The notes under the pieces: model-generated
Database searches by the model: none
What the model was told of the DNA's origin: nothing
Seen by the model: the letters and a program-made list of their open reading frames with translations, nothing else
In this document: positions 32,961-46,880 of the stretch, in pieces
How positions within the stretch are numbered: the stretch's first letter is position 1
Layout of the letters: each line of letters starts with the position of its first letter
DNA from: Schistosoma mansoni
Taxonomy: Eukaryota > Platyhelminthes > Trematoda > Strigeidida > Schistosomatidae
NCBI RefSeq assembly: GCF_000237925.1
Contig: NC_031497.1
Coordinates: 3,093,295 to 3,157,294 of the forward strand
Length of the DNA stretch: 64,000 bases
Direction of reading: 5' to 3'
Translations under genes and position numbers: made by a program

Positions 32961-35900
32961 AGGCACGGGGGTTTGGATTAGTAATCCATATCAGTTCAAC
33001 CCTTTGTGTCAAGCATCTCTTTTGACAACTAATCTGTTTATAATTCGCACATAGCGTCGACTCTGTGTATAACAAAATGGGTTTTTCTTAACAATATTCA
33101 CTGCTTTCTTCAGTTGAATTTTCAAGTATTTCGTAGGAAGATACTCATATACCAGTATTGTTAAATTCTCCAGTATTTGATTCCTCTTGAACACATTCGT
33201 TAGATCGCGTATCTAGAATCGACCAACTCAATTTAAAAAGGCATGAATTTAAACGTTCAGTGAAACAGAATGATTATTTTGAGAACCCCTGTAAAATGCA
33301 CCTCTTGATAATACTGTCACTTCCTGAATTATTCCCGTTTCGTATGACCACTTCCGTCTAGGATTTGTGTAATCATATTTTCAAAGTTCACAGTCTCCTT
33401 TGATGAAACACCCTTTATACGACTTTGATTAAGACCAGATATTATAATCTAGTTTCGTTTTTATATGATACCGGACTTTTCACAATGTGTTCTCCGATCT
33501 CAACAGTTAATTGAAAACACCTCTTATTTAAGTGGTTTCTTACAAAAATGGATTTAACTTTGCATTATTAGAAATAATCCTGCTGATTCTTAGTTACTTG
33601 ACAGATGTATTTCTGTACCACAGTTTGGCGTCCAGTACATTACTTTGTGTCAGAATATCTTTTCACGTTATGGTGGTCAGGGAAAAATGCAAAATCACTT
33701 TATATTTTGAGGTAATCTGTTATTATTAACTTAAGAACGTGCACATATTCCTCATATAATACGTGTTTCCGTATCATCGCCGATTATGAGTGACTCAAAA
33801 AGCACTTTATCCCGTCCAGAACCCTATTAAGAAGAATACAGTTGCTTTTCCTAATCGAATAAATCTTGTTTTCGTTGAGTGTCTCTACGTTCATAACAAA
33901 TATCTGAATTTCGTGTGACACATTCAGTCAACTTCTATTTTAACTACATAGGATTTAATTGGGTTAACAGATCCGGAGGTGACCAAAACCATAGTATTTG
34001 ATTATAAGACTTAACGACGGAGATCTGTATTGTCTGAGACGGACGAACTTCAAATCTAGTCTATAACGCCCCTCTCGACTAAAGACATAAGTGTTTGAGT
34101 CTCTTGATTTTGTTCCCTGTACCTTAAGTGGAAAACGAGTTATTAATCCTGTGTACTCTACATCAATCATCACACGGCAGGAAAGAAATGACGGAGTCCG
34201 AAGATATATTCAAAAAATATTCGACATGACGTGGACTGTTTAACTTAAGATGACTGGTTGCTGTGAAGGCCACGTAGCACGGTACGCGAATGTTGATCTA
34301 TGAAGTCGACATTCAAAAAGACGACAGGTGGTAATAATACACTAGAAAAGGAATATGTCGACTCCCTCTTCTGCTTACTTATCATGAAACTCGTAACACG
34401 TCTTTTAATACTGTCAAGACTCATAGCCGTTAGTGACATGGGTAGTTTTTGGCAAACTTGGTTCTTAATCTACTGTAATTGTGACGAATTTCGCACTACA
34501 ACAAACGCCTTCAACTTCTGCCTAGTTTCTACGCCTTCTTCTTGATGACTGTTTGAACACATCTGATGATAAGTTAAGTTGAAACCGCAGTAATTATTAG
34601 CGAATTTTATAACTCATTTTCAAACAGCCGTACTAAACTGTATGGTGGGAGATCTAAAACAAAACTTATCGAAACCATCCGTTTTTTAAAAAGACCATAT
34701 TGCGGCATGCTGACAAACCAAATTTTTGACTTACAAACTATATTTCTCTGTCTTTTGTCAGTTGACCTCTCTGAATACTCAATTTGCTTTCGTCCTCAGT
34801 GACCTACGACGCTATCACATTTTAGGGCCGTCAACAGAAAAACATGAATACTTTGTCATCTCCAGAAAAATTAACTCTACATAGCTACAAGTTTCGAGGA
34901 AATCACCATCGTTCTAGTTAGGATCGCCACAATTATACTATATGAAAACCAAATTTCCCATCACCTATTCCAGTAACCAATTGAGTGTGTGAACTAGCGA
35001 TGTGTTGTGCATCATTATTGACCTTGTCACCTTTTTTCTGATTTCAGAGGGCAAAGTTTTCACTTCTTATTCTAAGTACATTGATATGGTACATAATAAT
35101 CAGTTCGGCTATTTGTTCCATGCTTTTTATTCTCAGATTATTTATCATGTTTTGTGAAACAGAAGTTCTAACCATCATTGCTAGTTACTTTTGGGAAGTT
35201 TGAGCTCTCTGTAAATTGTTCTGCCATGAGTTGTGTGAAACGGATCCAGATACCCGTACTGTAAATAAGAAGTTCGCATAGGATAACGCTGTCTGTTCAT
35301 CCCTCACAAAATGAAGCATATAACCGTTGGGAATCTCACTTTTGTGTCCTAAAAAAGGTGTATCTGCATACATGATTTGTTTTTATTTTAACAAAGAATA
35401 TAATAAGCTAAGGGGATTCGACAATATATATAGTGACAAACTTTTTCAAAAACCCTGACGCTTATATTTCCTCTAGTATTGTAAATGATGAATGTGAGCG
35501 ATTTATGTTGACGGTATGGAGCTTACTCGAATTGGACGGTAATGGCATAATATCTCAGTTTACATCAAAGTCACCTCGCAGTTATTACCTTCCCTACATC
35601 ACCCTCTCGTTCTATCAAGGTTCTGTGGTGACTTTGATGGCCGTATAGCCAAAATAAAACGTTATGACGGAAAGGTATTGGTAAAACTTGATACAGGTGC
35701 CAAGTGTGATCACTGCCGCACGGGACAGATCATGGAGGGCAACTGGCTGATGAACGCTGGTTGTCATTGACTTGGACGAGGATCGAAAATCTGCTCAAAA
35801 CCCAGTAACCTGATGCCGAATTATTTGGTTAGAGCAGAGAAATTTCACTGGCCATATGCTTTGTTTAAAATGTGAAATTTCTGTGAAAAGAAATACTGCA

Positions 35901-38900
35901 CTTAAACCATTTGGAAGCTTTCAACCAGTTACATTCAAGAAGAAAATCGCGCTAGATTGATGACAAACGTGTGTCAAATATTCATGTGTATAAAGAACTT
36001 ATGATAAACATGTTCAAGCTCTAATAATAACAAAAATAACATTTCGAAGAAATGAAAGACACTAGACCTGTCATTTGTTTTTGAAAACAATTGTTTTACC
36101 TTGTCATGTAAACAAGCAAACATTCAACAGACTGACGCTACTCCCATATCGTGTTTCCGTAAATTCCTCTGGAATTAAATGGATATGATTTAATTCTTCA
36201 AAAATACCAAGCTCTCGATAAATATTTTGATATTTGGTGCTTCTGAATGTATAGAAAGATGCTTTTTATACCCTAGAATTTTGTTGATTACCATATACTT
36301 GCAATGTGATGCTTCGACATACATTGTTTGTACAAACCTTTCACACTAGATGACTCTTAAGTTTAGTGGAACCTATAACGTTGAAGCTGCGGAGCAGGTG
36401 GATCGCTCGTCCTATCAAAATTCTATTACATGTAATGTTTGGCTTCTTGATTCTACTGCTGTTGCGTTTCGAGTTGATGTAAGCTCACCATACCAATGAA
36501 TTCTACTTTATAGAGAGGTTGTAGTGGTCAAACGCTGCTCGATTTAACGTTCGACTTTCTGGAGCTTCTGGAAAAAGACTTTTTTGGACTTGTATACACA
36601 TTTCATCAAACATCAGAGGGCAACTTGATAGTAAGTAGTGTCGGTCCAGATATTTTCCTTTTGTCGTAAAGCACCTTTAGTAACAAATGAAATAATGTTC
36701 TGAAATCATATCAGGACAAAGCCTTCTAATTTTCAAGCCCCTTGTTGTCTTTCATGAATATAAGACCAAGTTTAATCAGTCGACAGAATAAAGAATCTCT
36801 TCCGCAGTTATTGAAAGCTGAACTTTCAACATTTACATGTTTTAGAATAATGAGTGTTGGAGGCTTTAACACTTTTGCTCATTTGATAATAACTGATTTG
36901 AGAATTGTGCTGAGGTATTTACACAAAGTATTTCCATTTGATTCCTAAGTGTTTAGTTCGACTGCAGACATCTTCCCTCCGCGTATGACATTTATGTAGT
37001 ATATTTTTGTAAAACTACCGTAGGTTTGTGGGTTTTAGTACTTTCTGGTACGCTAAGTAAGAATAATGAACTAAAATAGCTCCGATTGTTTATGGGTATC
37101 ACGTTAGAATATTCCTTTGGCTCTCCCGTACTTTAAAATCATCAAATGCCATGTTAGTGACTTAAGACTCCAAAATGTAAGCTTTACTCTTGAGTAACTG
37201 TAATATTTTTAGTTTCATTTCGCCTTAATAGTTCATTATTGACAAATAATTACTTAACAGACTGACGCATCGATTAGGAAGTCCTATTAATTCCTAATAG
37301 ATGCAACTTAATCTCCTTGAGTTTCTGCTATAGAAAGTGGATTACGTTTTGGTGTTAGAAGACTAATTTGTGGCCGATTATTTCTCAGTTCATATTTCGG
37401 CGATCATCATGTTTTTAAAATTCAAACCGTGATCACAACGATATTATGTAAATATACACATGGGATAGCAAATAACAGTTTGATCTTGATAAAATTATGT
37501 TGACTAGTTTAAAAATGTCGATCCCAAGGTGGACGGTCGAATGTCAAGTTTATGTGTGTTTGATATCAAGTACAAAAACCGGTTTACGGCAAACCAGAAA
37601 TCTAGGCTTTTCATTTTATGAAGTCCCCCAGCAAACAAGTTACTGACTAACAAATTATTTTGTTTCATAGGTTTAAGTCTGTTCCAATAAGTATCATATG
37701 AGCTTGGAAATAAATCTCGGAATACCTTTATTCCCTAAAAGGAAACGACAGTACTCATATTTCTGTATACTTGGACTTTCGTTTTTAGTAACTATTTTCT
37801 TGTAGAGTTTACAGTAACAAAATTGTCGTAATATTCCAATTTTCACTCGTCCTAAAGATGGTTGAATTAGTACTTTTGGACAATAATGCTGATCCAAACT
37901 TCGGAATCTGCAAAAAGTTTAGATAAATCTCTCCCCACGCAGTAAAATAGTTTTGTTGGATTATAATAATATCGTTATTACGTTTGAATCGAAGTTCTCG
38001 TTTTATTCCTAAGCACAGAAAAACCTTCCGGCCCATCTTCTCAATCTCATGCTTGTACAAGCCTAACAACACAAAAATATTCCTCGAAGCAAAAGGTCTT
38101 TCTTAAAAGTATATCATGGTTACCTAAATGCTCTGTCTTATATCTGGAAAGATCAGTCCCTTTATTCATTTTCGTTTGAGTAATAGGAATCCCCAAATCA
38201 AAGTCATGAATCGCTCCTGTGATTTGTGACCTACCAGATATTATATTCTTGCTCTTCACTTCTATTTTCTTCGGATTGTTTACTGTAGTTTAGTATCTGC
38301 TTCGTAATTAATCCACATATTTTTTTACTAATTTTGACTCATGGAAAAACTTTGATGTTTATTATTGATTTTAAAATCACTACATTTTCTGCCGTCATAC
38401 CCTCGATATTTGGATATCGGTCTCAAAAACTCTGATGTAACTGTTTTTTGTTAAAAATTTAAGAAATGGTTGGATCCGACAAGAAAAATCAGGAAGCAGT
38501 GTAAAGGTGAGAAAAAATCTTAATCCACATTATTATTTTCCAAAAATTTGATGTATAATTACTACTGTTAATTTCAGCGTTAAGTGAGAACCAAGATGGC
38601 AGCTAACAGATACAATTCCTGCACTCGAAGGAACTTCTGATTACACGGACGGAATTCGGTGTTTAGGTCTTCAACAAACATTGCATTTACTGGTAGCTGT
38701 AGTTATAACAAGTGAGACGATCACTTGCCTTCAAGGAATTGATTATACGTTTTCAGGTGTTTCCGCTTAGACGAGTAGACAGTTTTGCTAGCCCCTACTT
38801 TATAAGCAGCTGAAATTCGATTAAATATGGATTTACTTCGTAAAATGAAACGTATGGTTTTATTGAATTACGGTAATTGTGGTTCCAAAATAATTACTGA

Positions 38901-41900
38901 ACCACTGTAACACAATAATTGGGTTGACATCGTGTAAATAGAAATATACATGAGTAAAATATTATCATCGGTATATTCTACAAGTCGGTCATTAATAATG
39001 TTTTCTAAGACTGATTTGTTTGGATGAGGAGTTGTAGTTTCGTAGGATAGACGAATAGCAGTTTGATATGATACTTTAAATACATACAACAACTGTGGCT
39101 AATAATTATTTACAAAAATAACTTTAAAGACAAATGCACTATGACGATGTTGAGAGTAAACAAATCACAGGAGTCTTCGTCTTGGAGAAGGACAACAACA
39201 TTACAAACTTTTTTAAGCCTCGCAAAATTCTCCGCTACAAGTTACTCTTATAAGCAAGTCGATGTCTAATAAAAGGTATTTTAATTGATAGGAATAAAAT
39301 GTTGTCGGACATTTGCTTATTCTAAAATGAAATCACGGTTGTACATATACTGAGAGTCTAGAACGTGAAATAATATGAAGACTCACTATTTAATTGTTTG
39401 GTTACATATACTCAAAAATCCTTTTAGCATGTAAAGTTTTATCAGCACACATACTGTTAAATTTTGGCACATATACGATTATCTTAATTAGTGCTTTACG
39501 TAATTTGCTCTAGAAGTTAAATCTTAGTTAAGTGGTTTCATTGGGTTTTTGAAATCACGGGAGCTCTCATCTGGGATAGCGGAAAGAAATACTCAGACAC
39601 CGTTTGCCTTATCCAAATTTAATTGTAAGACGAGATTTATAAAGAGAGTAAGCAAATGTTATTTTCAAAGCTAAACAAAAATTAATTCACAGACTTTCAG
39701 AGATTTTGAGCGATCATTGATAAGAAATGTAATTCATATTTTCTATTGTTTAATAGTCAACATATACTTTAATTCTAGTTAGAATGTTGTTTATTTATTT
39801 AAATACACTATTAGTCAATAAACAGTTGTACAGGAACTCTTTACGTAGCAAGAAGACCTTTGGGAGTAATTAAAACCGAAAATGATCTCGTGAATAGTTT
39901 TGTAAAAAAGTAGAATTTACTGCGCAAAGTGCCTAACATGTATCTGATGGTTTCATCCACTAGTCAATACAAAAAACCAAATTATTACTTGAAAAACGTA
40001 GTCACCAACCAAGTGTTTTTCAAGATTTTTAGACATCTAAACAAGGCGACTGTTTCTAATATACCTTTATTTGCCTCGTCAGTCGTAATCTTTACTTTTG
40101 AGGACTAAGTAATGATTAATTCAACCTTGAATCTTATACTCTTCTATAATAAATTACTCCTACTAGTTAGCCGACCATGAGATTTCTGTAACAAATGGTA
40201 AAACGTTTTTTAAACCATCCAGTTTTTTTACACTTAATTTTCCTGTAGCACTCAAGAATAATCATACTGGCACCTAGACTGATCCTACAAACTTGTAAAC
40301 TATATGCAGAAAATGTGTTATGCTTATATTAAATTTAAGTAAAATAGGCTCTCCGTACATGCAAATCAGATTTATATAAATGAGGTGCATGGATCAATAA
40401 AATGATTAAATACTTCATAAATAATATTTAAATAATTATCGTAAAGATTCCTAAGTTCATCAAATATTCAATTGTACATAATGGTTTTAAAATGGTTAAA
40501 TATATTTGACTTGAACAGAAGGAAACGTTTTCGAACCAAGTAATTTCTTAAAGACCCTATTTAGTGTTTTCATAGAAGTGAATAGCTATACAAAACATTC
40601 ATTTTTTAAAATATATTGGACACTTTTATACTGTGATAACTAAGATACTGAATTCATATCTCATTCAAAACGGTTGCTCTATTGAGCAAACTTTTCAGGC
40701 TTACACAAGAAATAAAGTGTTCATAGGTGTAAGCGAATTGTTATTACTTATTTATAATACAATGTATTGGATTATAATGACAAAATATAAGCACTAAATG
40801 GAAACATATCAAGATAATTGACTATTTTAACTTCTGTCCAATGAAAACATTAGGGATAAATTTCGGCTGTCTAATGTATCTCTATAATTTGTATGTTAAT
40901 TTGCTTCGTCAACTCCTTTAACACACGCTTATTCATAGTACGCTAATTTAAACACTTAAGTAGTCGAAAGCCCCTGTGTGTGACGGTCTTTTTTCACTTA
41001 CTTTCCTATTTTTGAACTCACTAAAAATGGTACACTTGTCAATTCCCAAACATCTTTAGTCGAAATTCCAAAGAATACTATGAATAAAATAAACACGAAA
41101 TTAAACTTTGTTATAACACTAGTATAAATAGATAACAACCGGTTACATCGATCTAGTCGTTTTTGTAGTCATATTAAAATGAATTATATATTGAGTCCAC
41201 ATTTTTCGCCGAAGTGCTCAGATGAATTCATTTTAGAGAACCTAAGGGCTTTCAGACTGTTTGAATATATCTGATTGATCTGAATAAACTCATATGACAA
41301 ATTAGATAATCTGATAACAATTCAGTTTTAAAATACCGGGTTCAGTGCTGACAAATTTCACAAGAGTAGTTTATGTTTTTGAACTCATCAGTAGTGTCAA
41401 AAATCGATAGCAGCGAAATATCTTGACAACTGATCGTAAACATTTTTGAAATACAAGTTGACGTGGGTGGTGACCGATTGACCAAAATCTTCTTTAGCTT
41501 GTACATAGTTGCAGTTCATCATCAACTGAGTTAATAAATTATGATAGTTACTTATACTTAAGAGATACTTTCATCGATGAACCTAGCTATTTTTCTATTG
41601 TTAATCTATGAGGTGAAATTGATCAATCGCACCAACGACTACTTCACATTCTGCCAGTTATGGTTATGTCTTCTCTTGATCTGTTTTTTCATTTTTGACG
41701 ATTATTTTGATGCATTGAGATATCCGACTTGAGCAATCTCATTTTTTTTAATTGGGAAACTATCAATTCATAGAGCCTTATTGATCAAAGAAGTGTCGGC
41801 TTCTTAATCCTATGAAAATATGAGTTATATTGTAGTGTCGGTTGGTATGTTAAGATCATATACTTTATTCTAGCTTCTGGACAAGCCAATTCACCTATCC

Positions 41901-44311
41901 AACATGAGTCATGTTTCGGCCTTGTTAATTAATCGCTTATTAACCCTATTTTTTATATGAGCGTATGTGTGTGTACACTTTTTATCCTGTTTATCACACT
42001 TCTGTCAATTATTTTTATCTCACTATAAATATTGATTAACGCTTGATTAAAGCAAGTTGGCTTATCCGCAATCTCAAATGCGTGTCGTTTTTGATTCGCT
42101 CTCTCCTATTCGCTTCATCACTCTGATTTCCTGTCCAGATCAATGAGTGTACAAAATATATGTATTCGAACTCCATTCTCGAATTTGACTTATATAACTC
42201 CGTTATTCATCAACGCGGATTAAGTCATGTATTACATACGAGGATAGACAGGATATATATTTTGACAACAATCATTCGTATGATCTAATTGGAGTCAGAC
42301 ATAGGCCCACAAGATTTATTAAACTTGTACTATCTGTTTTACAAGTTAGTAGATGAAATGTTTGGAATTTCACATATTTGTGGTTTGAAATAAAAGTTTA
42401 GTGTACTTTAATAAGTATATTTCTGAATAAAGCTTTAAATGGTCAAGTTTTCCCCCTGTAGATATAGTTCAGGTGAAAAATATTTTTTGCTGACGTTTTC
42501 AACCGAGAGAATTAAATGTGTCTTTGGTTGGCTGCATATTATTTTGAAAGTTCTGAAAAAAATTCGTTTTGTGTGCTCTACGCATCGAGCGCGTTGTTTC
42601 CGTACATTGGCTAACATTTCTTTTTGTCAGACATAACCAGAGTATGTTAAAAGATATTTGTAAGTCTGTAAAAAAAGTTCAAGATGACTTCAAATAAGTA
42701 CAGACCCACTTTTATACATCAGTTTGGTTTTTGATTTCTGGTACACATGAGTTTCACACCAGAAAATAGTTATATAAGAACTGCATTCTTGCATGAACCA
42801 CTTTACATATAGCCTATATTTGGCACAACCCACCTAATCGCTTATGAAACATAGAATATCATCCTTCTACCTATATTTTCATTGTTATTTAGCAATTCTA
42901 CAGAGTATTCACTGAATAATCCTATACAGTCATACGAAAAATACCAGTGACTCTTCTCCTTAGATTTCATGACCCCTTGTGTTACGAAAATATAGCTATC
43001 TAATAAGATCTGGAGTTATAGATACTGTTCACTGATGGGGAAACTGTGAAATCTACAATAATACTGATGATCTGAATGTCTGTCGCCGTTAACACTAAAA
43101 TGAATTTATCACTTCATAAAGTAAAGTGTTTTTCACTAGAATATGAACAAAGCATCAGTCAGACTTAGCTTTGTTAAGAGCTCAAGTCTTGTTTATTTTG
43201 GAGTTCACGAAATAACCTTGATCTATGGTTGAAAGCCGTGAATAACATGAAACAAAGTTGGTCACAGTAGTAGAGCTGTGTTTACTATTTGTCTTCCTCC
43301 GAATCGTAAAATTAGTATTGCCATGTATTTCACTCGTTACTTACGGACCATATTTTCTGTTGTTAACTGTCTGTCGAAAACGATATTATTATTCCTCCTT
43401 CTCTACTTACCATTCTGTTATTTTTCTCCCTCACCGTGATTATTTAAGATACAGCAGTTTGAACAGTGAACCTAAATACGTTCAATAAAAATATATTCGA
43501 AACTACGAATATAAATCACGAAGTAATATTTTCATGCTGAACTTGAAAAGCCACAAAGAATCAACATCAACATTAAAATTAATTTCAGTATAGTTACTCT
43601 TTTACTTGAAGATATATTGGCTGGAAATATACTACACGTTACCACTTCTTTTCTGGAACTCCTATGATATTGTCCATGCCTTTACCATTTTTATGTTCTT
43701 CCCACTTTTTCTCTTCGTGTTATTGAACTTGTTTTGTCTTTAAAGTTAAACGTGACGTCAATAGACAGGTACTTCATTCATTAAAATATTCCAACTAACA
43801 CAAGCTGCTGTAACCATCTCTCAATAGATGGTACAATATACACTGACACATACTCATTTGATGGAAGTGATTAATAGATTGAACTTATTGTAATCTACGA
43901 AAAACTATATGACTGTTTGACATAACCTAATTCGTCTAATTTATATATGCCAACTAGAAAAAAGAGAAAAAATTAATTACATTCTGTAATAAGTAATTGG
44001 TTTTTAATCTTGGTAGCTCTGGACTCGTCACTTATCTCTCTCTTCAAAACGATGTTACTTATAGGTGTATTTTGCATTCATGTGAAGTAATTTCTTGTTT
44101 ATCTTTACGTTAACAATGACTGGAGTAGAAAGGAAATTTGTAAAGTTTCTAAACTAAAACCAGGAGTTTCTGGATATGTTGCGATCTAAATGTCCCTAAC
44201 TTCTTTATTCATTACCTTTGTTAAAAATCTTATTTACTACTCCATCAACTCAACTAACATAATTCAGTTTTTCTACACCTCATACGTTAATTTTCATTTT
44301 CTAATTTTCAG
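32961..44311. other. Eleven-kb stretch with no identified gene; coding-like relics at 33.9-36.0 and 37.7-38.3 kb
   Basis: No host exon was recognised. Minus-strand frames at 33964-34173, 34245-34439, 35185-35373 and 37694-38259, and a plus-strand stretch near 35600-35770 (reading GRIAKIKRYDGKVLVKL, then KCDHCRTGQIMEGNW), look like decayed protein-coding DNA of mobile origin or an old pseudogene. The part from 38.9 to 44.3 kb is plain AT-rich and probably holds upstream introns of the FERM gene. Confidence 0.3.
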
Positions 44312-44390
44312 GAGAAGCAAACTTTACATTTTGGTTTCGTGTAAAATTCTACGTTCCTGACCCCGTATGGCTTCAAGAAGAATACACAAG
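44312..44390 (+). CDS. FERM-domain protein, exon a
   Basis: 79-nt exon between TTTTCAG and GTAAGTA. It encodes EANFTFWFRVKFYVPDPVWL, QEEYT and two bases of Arg. The pattern F-x-RVKFY-PDP-x-x-LQEE-x-TR is the start of the F2 lobe of the FERM domain, which ties membrane proteins to the cortical actin cytoskeleton. The exon joins in phase to the exon at 59433 across an intron of 15,042 bp. VPDPVWLQEE and the later LAGLALQ recall PTPN14/21-type or FRMD-type FERM proteins, but the subfamily cannot be fixed from this piece. F1-lobe exons were not found upstream. Confidence 0.88.
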
Positions 44391-45981
44391 GTAAGTAATG
44401 CCAAGTTATTGCATCGAGTGTCTTATTTACCCTTATCAGCTTTAATATTTTTCTCACCAACGAAATGTTGCTAAATTTATCACTTTCTAGTGATGAACCC
44501 AGATAGATAGGTTTTCGTTAAAGGGAGTTTACTATTTCATTTTAATAATTAAATTTTGTTGGTGTTATCGTATCGACTCAACAGTTAGCTGTGGTCTCTC
44601 CCTTAATAATATACCAAGATGATAGATCTAGTTAGAAAACTTGATGAAACGAATGACGTGATGTGAGGTAAAATTGCATCTGTTATACTCAGGACCTATT
44701 ACTAAATAATATTGTAGTTGCTTCATTTCTTAATGATCCCTTTCTTAAATAATGGGTAAGCAGCACTGAAAAGTTTCATTCTAAGATGATAGTATTGTTC
44801 AGCGCTCATTAATTTTGATTGTCTTTCACCAGTTCTCAGTAAATCATAAGAGTCTTGAAAATTTATCCGTAATTCAATTTCTGTGTCAATCAAACCATCA
44901 CATAATACACCTTGTATACACCTCTATAGAATTCTGAAGACGTGACATTACACTAATCTGTACTTTAACTTTTAGTTATTTCACCACCAATATAACCATA
45001 AATCACTGTTTCATTTGATAGATCTACAATTCTGCAGAGAAACAATTACTTAATGTCTAGAGCGCTTGGCTTTTAATTATTAGTTTAAAAGCTCAAAGTA
45101 AATTCTACTTACCTCAGTTTTCCTAACCGGCTAATATCAGTAATCATTGCTCAAAAGTCTAGTTTAAAGCTAAGTATTTGAACATGTAATCAGGTTGTCA
45201 AGTAAAAGTAAAAAGCTTTTAAGGGATTGAACCAATGAGAACTTGAAGTTTTGCAGCTAGATAGTAAATATATCTGTCGTAATCTTTGTAATATGAATGT
45301 AGTAAATTGCTATTACCTATTTTCTTTAATCAGCCAATATACCCTTACCATACCAGCGACACTCAATATAACACCTCATCTTGAGGTAATCCTCAATCGG
45401 CTGGCTCTAAAACTGATCATAGTATCATCAATGGACTTGGTTTTTACCATGTAAAACTTCATCGTAATTACTCACCTACTGGTTTTAGTGTTTATGACCA
45501 ATGTTCCAAGCCCATAAGTGGTTAATTACTCATTTTTGACTTCATGGAAAATCTGATACATGTAAATTTCATTCCATCGTAGATAGTAGTCAAACACATT
45601 GTTAATAAATCCCAAATAGAATTTCTTCATGTGTATGAAAGTATAGTATTGTAAGCTATCTGTCCAATGTCCATTATGTGGTGAAGTAACAAAAAATTCG
45701 TCAAACTTGTCATTTTTTTGTATTAAGACGTTCCGCTTTCATTGGTTGGAATTCCTCACCAATTCTAGGTAACTAAACCGACCTCTCTTTTCATTGGGAC
45801 CTCCTTTTAACTAATCATTTACACTGTATGCTCTACCATTTGAGTTCAATTGCAAATGGAAATTATGACTGCTACTAAACATAAAATTCTATTGCTGTAA
45901 GTAAACAATCGTTAAACATTTTCATACTTATGCTATTAAAAGTATATTTAGGAATTTCGTTTTGTAAGGCAAACATTGTCT

Positions 45982-46011
45982 GTATTTTTATATAGTTGAG
46001 ATCATGAGTCA
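45982..46011 (-). mobile_element. SINE-B tail fragment (30 bp) at end of coding exon
   Basis: The minus strand reads TGACTCATGATCTCAACTAT followed by ATAAAAATAC, nearly identical to the tail of the SINE-B copy at 46707-46880. Only the tail is present. Confidence 0.75.
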
Positions 46012-46140
46012 TTATCTGTTGCTGCTGTTTATGCTTCATTTCCTCAATCATTTGTCGCTCTTCCTCTTGTTGTATATCCAACAAACTTGGCTCGCTTCGA
46101 TCAGCTATTCCCTTATTTGTTACAGCAACCCATGGAGCGG
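45982..46140 (-). CDS. Probable GYF-adaptor (GIGYF/PERQ-like) protein exon, running into SINE tail
   Basis: After a TTTTTAG acceptor (minus strand) the exon reads APWVAVTNKGIADRSEPSLL, DIQQEEERQMIEEMKHKQQQQ. The APW segment followed by SL-x-(D/E)IQ-x-EE-x-R and a Gln-rich coiled stretch resembles GIGYF/PERQ translational-repression adaptors; this is a tentative match. Directly after the Gln run the frame continues into a 30-bp SINE-B tail (45982-46011), adding IMTHDLNYIKIQ. No GT donor is seen between the Gln codons and the SINE tail, so the exon may end inside or after SINE-derived DNA (next possible GT near 45929). The frame stays open to TAG at 45875. Confidence 0.45.
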
Positions 46141-46230
46141 CTAAAAATTTATTTTTGAATCGTTGAAGTGACAAAATTAGTAAAAGTACATTAGATTAGT
46201 ACCAACACTCGCAGGAAAAAGAAGACAAAC

Positions 46231-46372
46231 TTTTTGGTGCGACTACTTTTTCTTCACCACTTTGATATGTTGTTTGCCAAGAACATTGCCAATTCGAAGA
46301 TGTATTTTCTGATCCTTTCTGCCTTAAGGGAGGCGCAAATTCTTCAGTAACAATGAAATCTTTCAAAGCATT
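46231..46372 (-). CDS. Probable GYF-adaptor-like protein, upstream exon
   Basis: 142 nt on the minus strand between a TTTCAG acceptor and a GTTTGT donor. It encodes NALKDFIVTEEFAPPLRQKG, SENTSSNWQCSWQTTYQSGE, EKVVAPK and the first base of the next codon. It joins across a 90-nt intron to CC-GCT-CCA-TGG, giving PKTAPWVAV in frame. Fit of phase and short intron supports a real gene; identity is tentative. Both exons lie antisense within the FERM intron. Confidence 0.5.
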
Positions 46373-46506
46373 CTGAAATGTTAGTGTGTAACACTCGTTG
46401 TCATCTAAAACCTACTCAGCAACAGATATATTAAACACTTTTTGGAAATGGCATAATTACGCGCCAAATACCATTACAATACAGTTACTAATTTTATCGC
46501 ACATTA

Positions 46507-46706
46507 NNNNNNNNNNNNNNNNNNNNNNNNNNNNNNNNNNNNNNNNNNNNNNNNNNNNNNNNNNNNNNNNNNNNNNNNNNNNNNNNNNNNNNNNNNNNNN
46601 NNNNNNNNNNNNNNNNNNNNNNNNNNNNNNNNNNNNNNNNNNNNNNNNNNNNNNNNNNNNNNNNNNNNNNNNNNNNNNNNNNNNNNNNNNNNNNNNNNNN
46701 NNNNNN
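46507..46706. other. Assembly gap (200 N) ending inside SINE-B
   Basis: Exactly 200 N, a conventional placeholder length. The sequence resumes within a SINE-B box B region. Confidence 1.
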
Positions 46707-46880
46707 AGGTTCGAATCTCGCGAGGCGGGATCGTGGATGCGCACTGCCACGGAGGAGTCCCAAAATAGGACGAAACGGCCATTCAGTGCTTCCAGGTTTT
46801 CCATGGTGGTCTAGCTTCAATTGACTCAAGATCTCAACTATATAAAATTACTAAAATCTCCACGAAACCCCTTTCGGATT
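46707..46880 (+). mobile_element. SINE-B copy at gap edge
   Basis: It starts at AGGTTCGAATCTCGCG (box B) and continues through the hammerhead region to CTCCACGAAACCCC. The hammerhead core is disrupted (CTGCCACGGAGGAG) and the cleavage triplet is ATT, so it is probably inactive. Its 5' part is lost in the gap. Confidence 0.9.

Noticed and set aside
46398-46829. Several open frames across the 200-N gap
   Set aside because: Artefacts of N translation and of SINE-B sequence.
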